8,011 nucleotides of DNA from Endomicrobium sp. (GCA_031273645.1 JAISRM010000075.1:1-8011), one strand, 5' to 3'; numbered from the stretch's first letter, positions 1-6,217 are shown. Notes: generated from the letters alone by a model not told the origin. Numbers and translations are program-made.

Positions 1-145
1 TATATCCGTAATATGTTTTCGTCCCTTTGCGAGTCCACTTTGCTCCGTCGTCGTATGTTTGTGTGTGTTTGCGAGGCTTTTCAACTATTGTGGAGTCAAC
101 TATAGAACCTTCTTGCCACGCGCGAGTGTCTTGTTTGACTAAAAT
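1..145 (-). pseudogene. IS5-family transposase remnant (internal fragment, 5' truncated)
   Basis: Read on the minus strand from 145 down to 1 there is an open frame with no start codon, preceded directly by a stop (148-146) and continuing off the left edge. From about 139 it translates to VKQDTRAWQEGSIVDSTIVE, then a basic stretch and KWTRKGTKTYYGY. This matches the pattern in IS5/DDE_Tnp_1 transposases, where a 'G-x-I-V-D-A/S-T-I-V-E' strand carries the first catalytic Asp (here the GAC at 97-95) and is followed some 25 residues later by 'W-T-x-K-G-x-K-x-Y-x-G-Y-K'. Family recognition is from memory of the motif, not from a search. The N-terminal third of a normal transposase is missing, so the gene is broken at about 140-145; the C-terminal part may continue outside the window. 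No terminal inverted repeat is visible at the break, which suggests deletion decay rather than a clean insertion end. Confidence 0.72.
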
Positions 146-163
146 TTAAAAATATTGCATAAT
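135..163 (+). promoter_or_regulatory. Sigma-70-type promoter for rpmE
   Basis: A TTGACT -35 box (135-140) and a CATAAT -10 box (158-163) are separated by exactly 17 bp of AT-rich DNA. This predicts a start near 170 and a 5' leader of about 33 nt before the rpmE ATG. The -35 hexamer lies inside the last codons of the transposase remnant on the other strand, and the -10 lies just beyond its broken end. Confidence 0.7.
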
Positions 164-202
164 ACTACAATATTTACTTTTAAATAAAGGAGAAGTTTAG
201 AA

Positions 203-535
203 ATGAAAGAAGGAATACATCCCAAATACGCAGACAGCACAGTTTCTTGCGCGTGCGGCTATACTTTTAAAACGCGTTCCACAAAGCCGGTGATCAAACT
301 TGAAATATGTTCGAATTGTCATCCGTTTTATACGGGGAAACAAAAACTTATAGATACCGCCGGAAGAGTTGAAAAATTCCAAAAACGCTTTGCAAAAACC
401 GAAGGCAAAACCATAGTAAAGAAAGCCGAGAAAAAAGCGGTCGCCCCAAGAAGAGCTTCGGGGAAAGTTCTTACAACTTCGCCTAAAAAAGCCAAAACTG
501 CGGTAAAAAAAGAGAAAGCTTCAAAAGAGAAATAA
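203..535 (+). CDS. rpmE: 50S ribosomal protein L31, zinc-binding type, with long basic C-terminal tail
   Basis: This encodes bL31, a small protein of the large ribosomal subunit that contributes to the bridge with the small subunit. The first 65 or so residues are a full L31 domain: MKEGIHPKY start, C16-x-C18, C36-x-x-C39 followed by HPFYTGK, and GRVEKFQKRF. The four cysteines mark the zinc-containing (C+) form. The normal protein is about 65-75 residues; this one is 110. Residues 66-110 are a low-complexity tail rich in Lys and Ala (KKAEKK, KKAKTAVKKEKASKEK) that probably contacts rRNA or is disordered. The ATG at 203 is preceded by AAGGAG (187-192) at good spacing and matches the conserved L31 N-terminus. 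It has its own promoter upstream and an intrinsic terminator 13 nt after the stop, so it is probably mostly monocistronic. Confidence 0.97.
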   Translation: MKEGIHPKYADSTVSCACGYTFKTRSTKPVIKLEICSNCHPFYTGKQKLIDTAGRVEKFQKRFAKTEGKTIVKKAEKKAVAPRRASGKVLTTSPKKAKTAVKKEKASKEK

Positions 536-547
536 ATAAAAAAATAT

Positions 548-593
548 AATATGACGGAATCTTTTTTATATAAAGGTTCTGTCATATTTTTTT
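548..593 (+). terminator. Rho-independent terminator after rpmE
   Basis: The 5' arm 548-564 (AATATGACGGAA then TCTTT) pairs with the 3' arm 572-588 (AAAGG then TTCTGTCATATT) over 17 pairs with two G-U wobbles and a 7-nt loop (565-571). A T run follows at 587-593. It sits between the rpmE stop (535) and the prfA ATG (601), only 7 nt before the latter. Confidence 0.88.
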
Positions 594-600
594 AACGCCT

Positions 601-1671
601 ATGTTTCTTAATAAACTAAAACTTTTGCACGAACAATTTGAAGAAGTCGAAAAAAAACTCGGCGAGTCTTCGTTAATTTTAAATCAGGAAGAATATCTTG
701 CGCTTACAAAGCAGCATTCTTACCTTAAGCCCCTTTCTGATAAATATTTGCAATATTCAAAACTTCTCGGCGATATAAGCCAGACGCAAGAACTTAAACA
801 AACCCAAGACATCGAACTTCGCGAAATGGCTTTTGCGGAATATGATAAACTTATCGCCCAAAAAGAAAAAGAAGAGCGCGATATCAAAGTTCTTCTTATA
901 CCTGCAGATCCAAACGAAAATAAAGACATTATAGTTGAAATACGCGCCGGGACCGGCGGGGAAGAAGCTGCTTTGTTTGCCGGAAGCCTGTTTAGAATGT
1001 ACGCGCGTTTTGCCGAAAGAAACGGATGGAAATACGAAGTTATGGATTCAAACCCGACGGGGCTTGGAGGATTTAAAGAAGTAATTTTTGAAATCAGCGG
1101 AAATAAAGTGTGGCGCTATATGAAGTTTGAAAGAGGCGCTCACAGAGTTCAGCGCGTTCCCGAAACGGAAGCTTCCGGCAGAGTTCATACTTCGGCCGTT
1201 ACGGTCGCAGTTTTGCCCGAAGCCGAAGACGTTGACGTTGAAGTAAAAACCGAAGATCTCAGAATAGACACTTACAGAGCAAGCGGCGCCGGCGGACAGC
1301 ACGTTAATAAAACCGATTCGGCCATAAGAATAACGCATTTGCCCTCGGGGCTTGTCGTTTCTTGTCAGGACGAAAGAAGCCAGATAAAAAACAGGGCTAA
1401 AGCCATGAAAGTTCTCAGGGCAAAACTCTACGAACAAAAACTCATCGAACACGAAAAACAGATGTCAAGCGAAAGAAAACAGCAGGTCGGTTCCGGAGAC
1501 AGATCCGAAAAAATAAGAACATATAACTTTCCTCAAAACAGAATAACCGACCATAGAATAGGTTTTAGCGTGTATAACATTAACGAAGTTATGGACGGAA
1601 ATTTGTCCGAACTTGTAAACGAACTTATCAAATACGATACCGAACGTCAATTGACGGAAATTAAAAATTAA
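601..1671 (+). CDS. prfA: Peptide chain release factor 1 (RF1)
   Basis: This class I release factor reads UAA and UAG in the ribosomal A site and triggers hydrolysis of peptidyl-tRNA. The 356-residue length is typical (E. coli RF1 is 360). The catalytic GGQ is at residues 231-233, inside the classic context YRASGAGGQHVNKTDSAIR. The stop-codon-reading tripeptide is P187-E188-T189, within HRVQRVPETEASGRVHTSA. This is the PxT signature of RF1 (RF2 would have SPF). The N-terminal helical domain (about residues 1-100) is present from MFLNKLKLLHEQF. The ATG at 601 fits the family's N-terminus, but no Shine-Dalgarno is visible: the leader is the T tract of the preceding terminator plus AACGCCT. It is followed 75 nt later by prmC, whose product methylates the GGQ glutamine (Q233). 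Confidence 0.98.
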   Translation: MFLNKLKLLHEQFEEVEKKLGESSLILNQEEYLALTKQHSYLKPLSDKYLQYSKLLGDISQTQELKQTQDIELREMAFAEYDKLIAQKEKEERDIKVLLIPADPNENKDIIVEIRAGTGGEEAALFAGSLFRMYARFAERNGWKYEVMDSNPTGLGGFKEVIFEISGNKVWRYMKFERGAHRVQRVPETEASGRVHTSAVTVAVLPEAEDVDVEVKTEDLRIDTYRASGAGGQHVNKTDSAIRITHLPSGLVVSCQDERSQIKNRAKAMKVLRAKLYEQKLIEHEKQMSSERKQQVGSGDRSEKIRTYNFPQNRITDHRIGFSVYNINEVMDGNLSELVNELIKYDTERQLTEIKN

Positions 1672-1742
1672 AATTCCGGCGCTTTGGCTTTTTGCCGTCA
1701 ACGCCGCAATTATTTGAAAATTTATAAATTCTTCATTTTTAA
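1661..1742. repeat. Imperfect inverted repeat spanning the prfA stop and the prfA-prmC gap
   Basis: The left arm TTAAAAATTAAAATT (1661-1675, overlapping the prfA stop codon) is nearly the reverse complement of the right arm AATTCTTCATTTTTAA (1727-1742), with one mismatch and one gap. A GC-rich inner stem CGGCG (1677-1681) / CGCCG (1702-1706) encloses a small GGC-TTTTT-GCC hairpin (1686-1696). The left arm plus CCGGCGCTTT closely resembles the left half of the hairpin after rex (6912-6938). No T run follows, so it is not a clear terminator. The AT-rich composition makes chance similarity possible. Confidence 0.4.
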
Positions 1743-1746
1743 TACC

Positions 1747-2586
1747 ATGCAAAACATATATTCTCTTCTCAAAACTGCCCGTGAAATTTTGACAAATGCC
1801 GGCGCGCCAGACGCAAAAGCTTGCGCAGAAATCCTTTTAAGCCTGGCTTTAAACGTTAAGCGCTCAAAGCTTGCGCTGATAAGAGATTCTATTGTTTCTG
1901 CGCGGGAAACGGATATTTTTAACGGATATATTTCAAGGCGCTTAAATAGAGAGCCTTGCGCATATATTGCCGGCAGCTGCGAATTTATGGGCTATGAATT
2001 TAAAGTTAATAAAAACGTTTTAATACCGCGTCCGGAAACGGAATTGCTGACGGAAGAAGTTTTAAAACTTAAAATAAACGCCCGCCGCCCGTCTGCGTTA
2101 GATCTGTGCTCCGGTTCGGGCTGTATAGCCGTAAGTTTGTCAAAACTTGGAGACTTTGAAGAAATAACCGCGCTTGATATAAGCGCAAAAGCTTTAGAAA
2201 TTGCAAAAGAAAACGCGCGTTTAAACCGCGCTGAAAATATAAATTTTATAGAGAGCGATATGTTTTCGGGGCTTGGCGAAAAAAAATTTGATATAATCGT
2301 TTCAAATCCGCCTTATGTTTCTGAGGAAGAATACGAAATTTTAGAGCCCGAGTTGAAATTTGAACCCGCCGAGGCCTTAAAAGCTCCGCAAGACGGTTTG
2401 TTTTTTTATAAACTGACGGCGCAGCGCGCGCGTTTTCATTTAAATGTTCCCGGTTTTATTTTTCTTGAATTAAATGCAAATAAATCGGCGCTGATAAAAA
2501 ATATTTTTCAAGAAAACGGTTTTCAAAATATTGAAATTATCAAAGATTACGCAGGTCTTGACAGAATTTTAAAAGCGCAAATATAA
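1747..2586 (+). CDS. prmC: Release factor glutamine N5-methyltransferase
   Basis: PrmC (formerly HemK) is a cytosolic S-adenosylmethionine-dependent enzyme that methylates the glutamine of the GGQ motif in RF1 and RF2, raising their termination activity. The protein is 279 residues (E. coli 277). An N-terminal helical domain (about 1-85) that docks the release factor is followed by the conserved 'YIAGSCEFMGYEFKVNKNVL' and 'IPRPETELL' segment. The SAM-binding strand and loop LDLCSGSGCIAVSL lies at 118-131, an acidic residue follows in ALDIS, and the catalytic NPPY is at 187-190. I chose the ATG at 1747 because the family N-terminus starts at MQNIYSLLKTAREIL; an in-frame TTG at 1684 would add 21 residues that do not look like the family. 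No clear Shine-Dalgarno precedes either start. Its substrate gene prfA lies directly upstream, the usual arrangement in bacteria. Confidence 0.96.
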   Translation: MQNIYSLLKTAREILTNAGAPDAKACAEILLSLALNVKRSKLALIRDSIVSARETDIFNGYISRRLNREPCAYIAGSCEFMGYEFKVNKNVLIPRPETELLTEEVLKLKINARRPSALDLCSGSGCIAVSLSKLGDFEEITALDISAKALEIAKENARLNRAENINFIESDMFSGLGEKKFDIIVSNPPYVSEEEYEILEPELKFEPAEALKAPQDGLFFYKLTAQRARFHLNVPGFIFLELNANKSALIKNIFQENGFQNIEIIKDYAGLDRILKAQI

Positions 2587-2618
2587 TATGCGGCGCTTAA
2601 ATTGCGTTTAGAGGAAAT

Positions 2619-3878
2619 ATGGATAAAATAATAATACGCGGCGGCAAACGTCTTAAAGGCAAAGTTAAGATTTCTGGTTCTAAAAATTCGGCGCTTCCTA
2701 TTTTGTTTGCGTCTATTTTGACCGACGAGCCTTCGACGATCAAAAACGTTCCTGATCTCGCCGATATAAATACTACCGTTTCTTTTATGAATTTTATAGG
2801 TAAAAAAACGCTCAAAAAAGGTTCTTCCGTAATTACTTTTTCGTCCGGAAATTATAAACACATAGCCCCTTACGATTTAGTCAGAAAAATGCGCGCCAGC
2901 GTTCTTATTATGGGGCCTCTTCTGGCAAGGCTTAACCGCGTGGACGTTTCTCTTCCCGGTGGGTGCGCTATCGGGGCAAGGCCTATAGATATACATCTTG
3001 AAGCTTTTAAAAAGATGGGAGCTCAAATTAATGTTGAAGGCGGTTATGTTAAAATGAGCGCGCCCGAAGGGCTTTCCGGAGCGGAAATTAAATTCAGATT
3101 TGCAAGCGTCGGAGCTACGGAAAACGTGATGCTTGCGGCAGTTCTTGCAAAAGGCGTTACAAAAATAATAAATGCGGCCAAAGAGCCGGAGATATGCGAT
3201 TTGTCCGACGTTTTAAACAAAATGGGCGCAGACGTAAAAGGAGCCGGAACTAAGACCATAACAATAAAAGGCGTTAACAAACTTTGCGGTTTTACCCACA
3301 ATGTAATTGCCGACAGAATCGAGGCCGCGACGTATTTAATAGCGTGCGCGCTGACAAAAGGGGAAATAACGCTTGAAAACGCCGAGCCTGCGCATTTAAA
3401 AGCCGTAACGGCTAAATTGAAAAAAGCCGGTCTTTTAATTAAAGAAAAAAACGGCGCAATTTATGCAAAGTGGGTCAAAGATCTAAAGCCTCAAAATATA
3501 AATACGGCGGTATATCCGGGTTTTCCGACGGACGTTCAGGCGCAATGGACGGCTTTAATGTGTCTGTTAAAAGGCAAGTCTAAAATATGCGAAACAGTTT
3601 TTGAAAACAGATTTCTGCACGTGGCCGAATTGCTGCGCTTTGGCGCAAAGCTTATAACCGACGGCAAATGCGTTTATGTGTCCGGCGTTGAAAATTTTTC
3701 GGGCGCGCCGGTCATGGTTTCAGATTTGCGCGCGGGAGCAGCGCTTGTTCTTGCCGGTCTTGCGGCCGAAGGCAAAACCGTAATATCGAGAATCTATCAT
3801 TTAGACAGAGGCTACGATATGCTTGAAAAAAAATTAAAAAAACTCGGAGCCGACATTAAAAGAATAAAAAATGTCTAA
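2619..3878 (+). CDS. murA: UDP-N-acetylglucosamine 1-carboxyvinyltransferase (MurA)
   Basis: MurA transfers enolpyruvate from phosphoenolpyruvate to UDP-GlcNAc, the first committed step of cytoplasmic peptidoglycan precursor synthesis. The 419-residue length equals that of the family. Key residues are in place: K22-N23 in SGSKNSALPIL, the catalytic loop PGGCAIGARPID with Cys at 116, and the catalytic Asp at 305 in YPGFPTDVQAQ. Near the C-terminus are DLRAGAALVLAG and the HLDRGY segment. The loop Cys is the residue alkylated by fosfomycin; families with Asp there are resistant, so this enzyme is predicted to be sensitive. The ATG at 2619 follows AGAGG (2610-2614) and lies 32 nt after prmC, so it is probably in the same transcript. 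The gene's last 8 bases overlap the next gene. Confidence 0.98.
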   Translation: MDKIIIRGGKRLKGKVKISGSKNSALPILFASILTDEPSTIKNVPDLADINTTVSFMNFIGKKTLKKGSSVITFSSGNYKHIAPYDLVRKMRASVLIMGPLLARLNRVDVSLPGGCAIGARPIDIHLEAFKKMGAQINVEGGYVKMSAPEGLSGAEIKFRFASVGATENVMLAAVLAKGVTKIINAAKEPEICDLSDVLNKMGADVKGAGTKTITIKGVNKLCGFTHNVIADRIEAATYLIACALTKGEITLENAEPAHLKAVTAKLKKAGLLIKEKNGAIYAKWVKDLKPQNINTAVYPGFPTDVQAQWTALMCLLKGKSKICETVFENRFLHVAELLRFGAKLITDGKCVYVSGVENFSGAPVMVSDLRAGAALVLAGLAAEGKTVISRIYHLDRGYDMLEKKLKKLGADIKRIKNV

Positions 3879-5475
3879 AACTACCGTAAAAACAATCGTA
3901 AAAGAACATTGCGGAATTTTACTTTTCTTTTTATCGTCTCTTCTAACCTGCGAAGTTTATCCTTCTTTAAATAAATACGTATTTTATCTTACCGTTTTTA
4001 TAACGGGTTTATACTGCATGCGCGTTTTGATAAAAAAAAGCGCGCTTTCTTCGCGTTTTTTTGCCGCTTTAGGCGTCGCATGCGTTATCGCTTTATATTT
4101 TTTTGTTTCGTTAGGCTCTTTTTATCCCGATTATTTTCAACCCTCAGAACGCATTATGTTTTCATATCCTTACTCGGGCTGGAATTTTTATAATGCGCAA
4201 GCCTTTGCCTTTAAAAAAGGCGGAATTGCTTTTCCCTACGAGCCTTCCGATAAACTTAAAAATTTTGATTCGACTTACGACAATACCGCGCTGAAAAAAT
4301 CGCTTTCTCATGAAAAAAACGATTATATTATGGACCTCAGTTACTATAAAGGCCGGTATTATATGTATTTTGGCATAACTCCGATATTGACATTTTATCT
4401 CCCTTTTTATTATGCCGCCGGAAAATTTATTCCGGATTCCGTCGCCGTGCTGTTTTTTTCAACAGCCGCTTTTATTGCCGCTTTTATTATTCTAAATAAA
4501 CTTTTGTCGGTTTTTGCGCCTTCGCGCGATTTTGTTCTTGAATTTCTAAAAACGCTTGCTCTCGGTCTTTCTTCGCTGTTTGTATTTATAATATCTTATC
4601 CGAGAGTATATGAAGCGGCTATATCATCCGGGGTTTTCTTTGGTCTTTTGTCGTATTTGTTTTTGCTTTTCTTTCTCAAAAATAAAAATAAATCCATTTT
4701 TCTTTTTTTTTCCGGATTAAGCGCGGCTCTTGCAGTAGGCTGCAGGCCTTTTTACGTTTTGGCAATTTTTGCCCAGATTTTTGTTTTCGTCGATTTTAAA
4801 GAGATAAAATCAAAATATAAAATATACGTTTCTTATTTTGTCCCTATCTTTATTTACGCCGTTTTTCTTGCCGCTTACAATTATATTCGTTTTGATTCGC
4901 CGTTTGAATTCGGAGCAAAATACCAGCTTGCCAACGTTGATATGTATTCGTGGAAGATAACAGCCGGATACGTTGCCGGCGCTGTCAAAAATTTCTTATT
5001 TCTTAAACCGATTCCGGTTATTGATTTTCCGTATGTTCTTTTTGAAAAAGTGCTTATAAGAAATTCTTTGCCGGAAGCATGCGTCGGACTTATATACACC
5101 GCGCCTTTTTGCGCCATGGCCGTTACGGGTTTTAGTTACTTTAAAAGTAAGAGTATTGCGCCGGAATATAAAAAATTTACGGCTTCAATATTTTTATGCG
5201 GCGCGATGATTCTTTTGGTTGTTTCATCGGTTGGAAATCTCTACAGATATATGGTTGATTTCAGCGTTTATTTTATTATACCTTCAATTGTATTTGCGTT
5301 CTATTACCTTGAAACTTTGAAAGGATATAAAAAATACATAATGCGTTTTTTTATGACTTTTACAATGCTTGCCGCCATAACATTTTGCTGCGCCATCCTT
5401 GTTTCTTTACATTCTTACCGCGGCGTCAATATGAAAAGCGCGCAGGTAATTAAAACCTTCAGCTCAATATTTTAA
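3871..5475 (+). CDS. Polytopic membrane protein, GT-C glycosyltransferase-like, function unknown
   Basis: This 534-residue integral membrane protein has about 11-13 hydrophobic segments (roughly 14-54, 62-82, 168-215, 224-310, 318-340 and 400-515). A large, probably extracytoplasmic loop lies at about 83-165. The loop holds Y/F-rich motifs (YPYSGWNFYNAQA, then AFPYEPSD) and ends in DLSYYKGRYYMYFG (155-168), directly followed by a membrane segment. Further marks are GCRPFYVL (290-297), YNYIRFDSPFEFGAKYQL (336-353) and LYRYMVDFS in the C-terminal third. This pattern recalls uncharacterised GT-C-fold membrane glycosyltransferase-like proteins that use polyprenyl-phosphate sugars, but I see no proven catalytic signature, so an activity should not be assumed. 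The ATG at 3871 overlaps the end of murA by 8 nt with no good ribosome binding site, suggesting translational coupling. A role in the cell envelope would fit the murA context. Confidence 0.8.
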   Translation: MSKTTVKTIVKEHCGILLFFLSSLLTCEVYPSLNKYVFYLTVFITGLYCMRVLIKKSALSSRFFAALGVACVIALYFFVSLGSFYPDYFQPSERIMFSYPYSGWNFYNAQAFAFKKGGIAFPYEPSDKLKNFDSTYDNTALKKSLSHEKNDYIMDLSYYKGRYYMYFGITPILTFYLPFYYAAGKFIPDSVAVLFFSTAAFIAAFIILNKLLSVFAPSRDFVLEFLKTLALGLSSLFVFIISYPRVYEAAISSGVFFGLLSYLFLLFFLKNKNKSIFLFFSGLSAALAVGCRPFYVLAIFAQIFVFVDFKEIKSKYKIYVSYFVPIFIYAVFLAAYNYIRFDSPFEFGAKYQLANVDMYSWKITAGYVAGAVKNFLFLKPIPVIDFPYVLFEKVLIRNSLPEACVGLIYTAPFCAMAVTGFSYFKSKSIAPEYKKFTASIFLCGAMILLVVSSVGNLYRYMVDFSVYFIIPSIVFAFYYLETLKGYKKYIMRFFMTFTMLAAITFCCAILVSLHSYRGVNMKSAQVIKTFSSIF

Positions 5476-5505
5476 CCGCCGCGCGCTACTGCACCTGCAG
5501 ACTTC

Positions 5506-5523
5506 GCAGACTTCGTCTGTTTT
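5506..5523 (+). terminator. Possible weak terminator after the murA/membrane-protein operon (also first hairpin of the repeat array)
   Basis: CAGAC (5507-5511), loop TTC and GTCTG (5515-5519) form a five-pair stem, six with the G-U pair 5506-5520, followed by TTTT (5520-5523). It lies 30 nt after the stop of the membrane-protein gene. The stem is short for an intrinsic terminator, and the same hairpin recurs in each repeat unit downstream, so the terminator role is tentative. Confidence 0.35.
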
Positions 5524-5584
5524 ATGGAACACAGACAGCGTCTGTTTTGTCAATCGTTTTTTCACGGGTCTGTTTGTGTCTGTC

Positions 5585-5637
5585 ATTGCCATGAAAACGG
5601 GAATTGCCGCCGCTGTCATTCCCGCGAAAGCGGGGAT
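5585..5637. repeat. REP/dRS3-like palindrome pair, unit 1
   Basis: The first palindrome (5585-5604) is degenerate: ATTGCCAT-GAAA-ACGGGAAT with two mismatched pairs. The second (5618-5637) is ATTCCCGC-GAAA-GCGGGGAT, an 8-bp stem with one T-G pair and a GAAA loop. Starts are 33 bp apart, separated by TGCCGCCGCTGTC. The form fits the ATTCCC-N8-GGGAAT plan of neisserial dRS3 and of many REP elements; that family link is inference. Confidence 0.75.
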
Positions 5638-5757
5638 ACATTTTTAATATTAATACAGTTTCTGACATTATTTCTTTTCAGACTGCGTCTGTTTTATGTA
5701 ACACGGACAGTGTCGCAGGCTTTGCCTGTTTTGTCAATCGTTTTTACAAGGTCTGTC

Positions 5758-5810
5758 ATTCCCATGAAAATGGGAATAGCCGCCGCTGTCATTCCCATGA
5801 AAATGGGAAT
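5758..5810. repeat. REP/dRS3-like palindrome pair, unit 2
   Basis: Two identical perfect palindromes, ATTCCCATGAAAATGGGAAT, lie at 5758-5777 and 5791-5810. Each has an 8-bp stem and a GAAA loop, and their starts are 33 bp apart, the same spacing as in unit 1. Each is preceded by GTC. Compared with 5618-5637, the two inner stem pairs have changed from G-C and C-G to A-T and T-A while staying paired. Confidence 0.8.
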
Positions 5811-5861
5811 CCATGTTTAATATTAATGTAGTTTTTAACATTATTTCTTTTTAGACTGCGT

Positions 5862-5891
5862 CTGTTTTTATAAAACAGCCGAAGGCTGTTT
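5862..5891. repeat. Two mutually exclusive hairpins at the end of the array
   Basis: AAACAGCC (5873-5880), loop GAA and GGCTGTTT (5884-5891) form a perfect 8-bp stem. The overlapping pair CTGTTTT (5862-5868), loop TAT and AAAACAG (5872-5878) forms a competing 7-bp stem that shares AACAG. This is the third copy of hairpin 2. There is no long T run after 5891, so it is at most a weak terminator. Confidence 0.55.
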
Positions 5892-6099
5892 CAAAAGTTT
5901 TTATGCGGGTTCATTTTTGTTTTAGAACGTTTCTGTTGAGAATCTGGCGGAAGATTTTAATAGGCGTTGAAACAAAAAGTTTGTTGTTTTTGGAGCGGAC
6001 ACATTAATACGCATTGTTTTGCGCTTTTGCCAAACAAATATCAATATTCATTAATTTAGTCTCTTTCTTATTTTTTAAATGACAAAAAAAACATTTCTC

Positions 6100-6128
6100 T
6101 TGACAAAAGGCTTAAAATAAATAAAAAT
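6100..6128 (+). promoter_or_regulatory. Candidate rex promoter
   Basis: A perfect TTGACA (6100-6105) is followed after 17 bp by AAAAAT (6123-6128), a four-of-six match to the -10 consensus, in very AT-rich DNA. This would give a leader of about 85 nt before the rex ATG. The -10 is weak, so the exact position is uncertain. Confidence 0.45.
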
Positions 6129-6182
6129 ATATCAATAAAATTTTATTTAATGCTTTCTGCGTAATTCCCCAATCGTAAAGTT

Positions 6183-6206
6183 GTGGAAAATTACTAAGAT
6201 TTTCAC
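6183..6206. promoter_or_regulatory. Imperfect inverted repeat in the rex leader, possible operator
   Basis: GTGGAAAAT (6183-6191) and ATTTTCAC (6199-6206) pair with one bulged G across a 7-nt gap. The left side reads TTGTGGAAAA, similar to the TTGTGAA half-site of Rex operators, and the right side reads TTTTCACGG. The total span of about 28 bp is longer than a normal Rex site of 18-20 bp, so autoregulation by Rex is only a possibility. Confidence 0.25.
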
Positions 6207-6217
6207 GGATTCTATCT

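Larger units (their letters stand above)
5507..5891. repeat. Tandem array of a ~173-bp structured repeat unit (two copies plus a partial third)
   Basis: Three starts of the same unit lie at about 5507, 5679 and 5852 (spacing 172 and 173 bp). Shared blocks include GACTKCGTCTGTTTT, TGTTTTGTCAATCGTTTTT, the GTCATT-led palindrome pair, GCCGCCGCTGTCATTCCC, and TTTAATATTAAT followed by ACATTATTTCTTTT. The order in each full unit is hairpin 1, hairpin 2, palindrome a, palindrome b, AT-rich linker. Small indels between copies cancel out, so the period is kept. The third copy has only the two hairpins and then diverges. Open frames across it (for example 5524-5820, with repeated 'CHSHENGNS'-type peptides) are read-through of the palindromes and are not genes. 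Confidence 0.85.
5892..6217. other. AT-rich intergenic region upstream of rex
   Basis: I find no gene in this stretch on either strand; open frames are short and lack ribosome binding sites or recognisable motifs. It becomes increasingly AT-rich towards rex. Visible elements are a small AT hairpin (AACAAA 5971-5976 / TTTGTT 5980-5985, then GTTTTT), a TTGACA box at 6100 and an imperfect inverted repeat just before rex (6183-6206). It probably serves as the regulatory region of rex. Confidence 0.6.

Noticed and set aside
1048..1452. Minus-strand open frames opposite prfA, murA and rex (for example 1048-1452, 3044-3301, 6466-6894)
   Set aside because: They are shadows of well-supported plus-strand genes, with no family motifs.
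1684..1746. Upstream TTG start of prmC giving 21 extra residues
   Set aside because: The extra peptide does not resemble the family, no ribosome binding site precedes it, and it is largely encoded by the intergenic inverted repeat; ATG at 1747 fits the PrmC N-terminus.
5585..5810. CRISPR array
   Set aside because: Only two palindromes per unit with a near-constant 13-bp separator, and the whole 173-bp unit is duplicated; there are no unique spacers of 30 bp or so and no cas genes.
5524..5831. Open reading frames on the plus strand across the repeat array (98 and 75 residues)
   Set aside because: They consist of translated palindromes (CHSHENGNS-type repeats), have no ribosome binding site or family resemblance, and overlap each other in different frames. 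This is a known type of false gene call over REP-like repeats.
5971..5991. AT hairpin with T run as a terminator
   Set aside because: The six-pair stem has only one G-C pair, too weak to support a terminator call, and no gene ends just before it.
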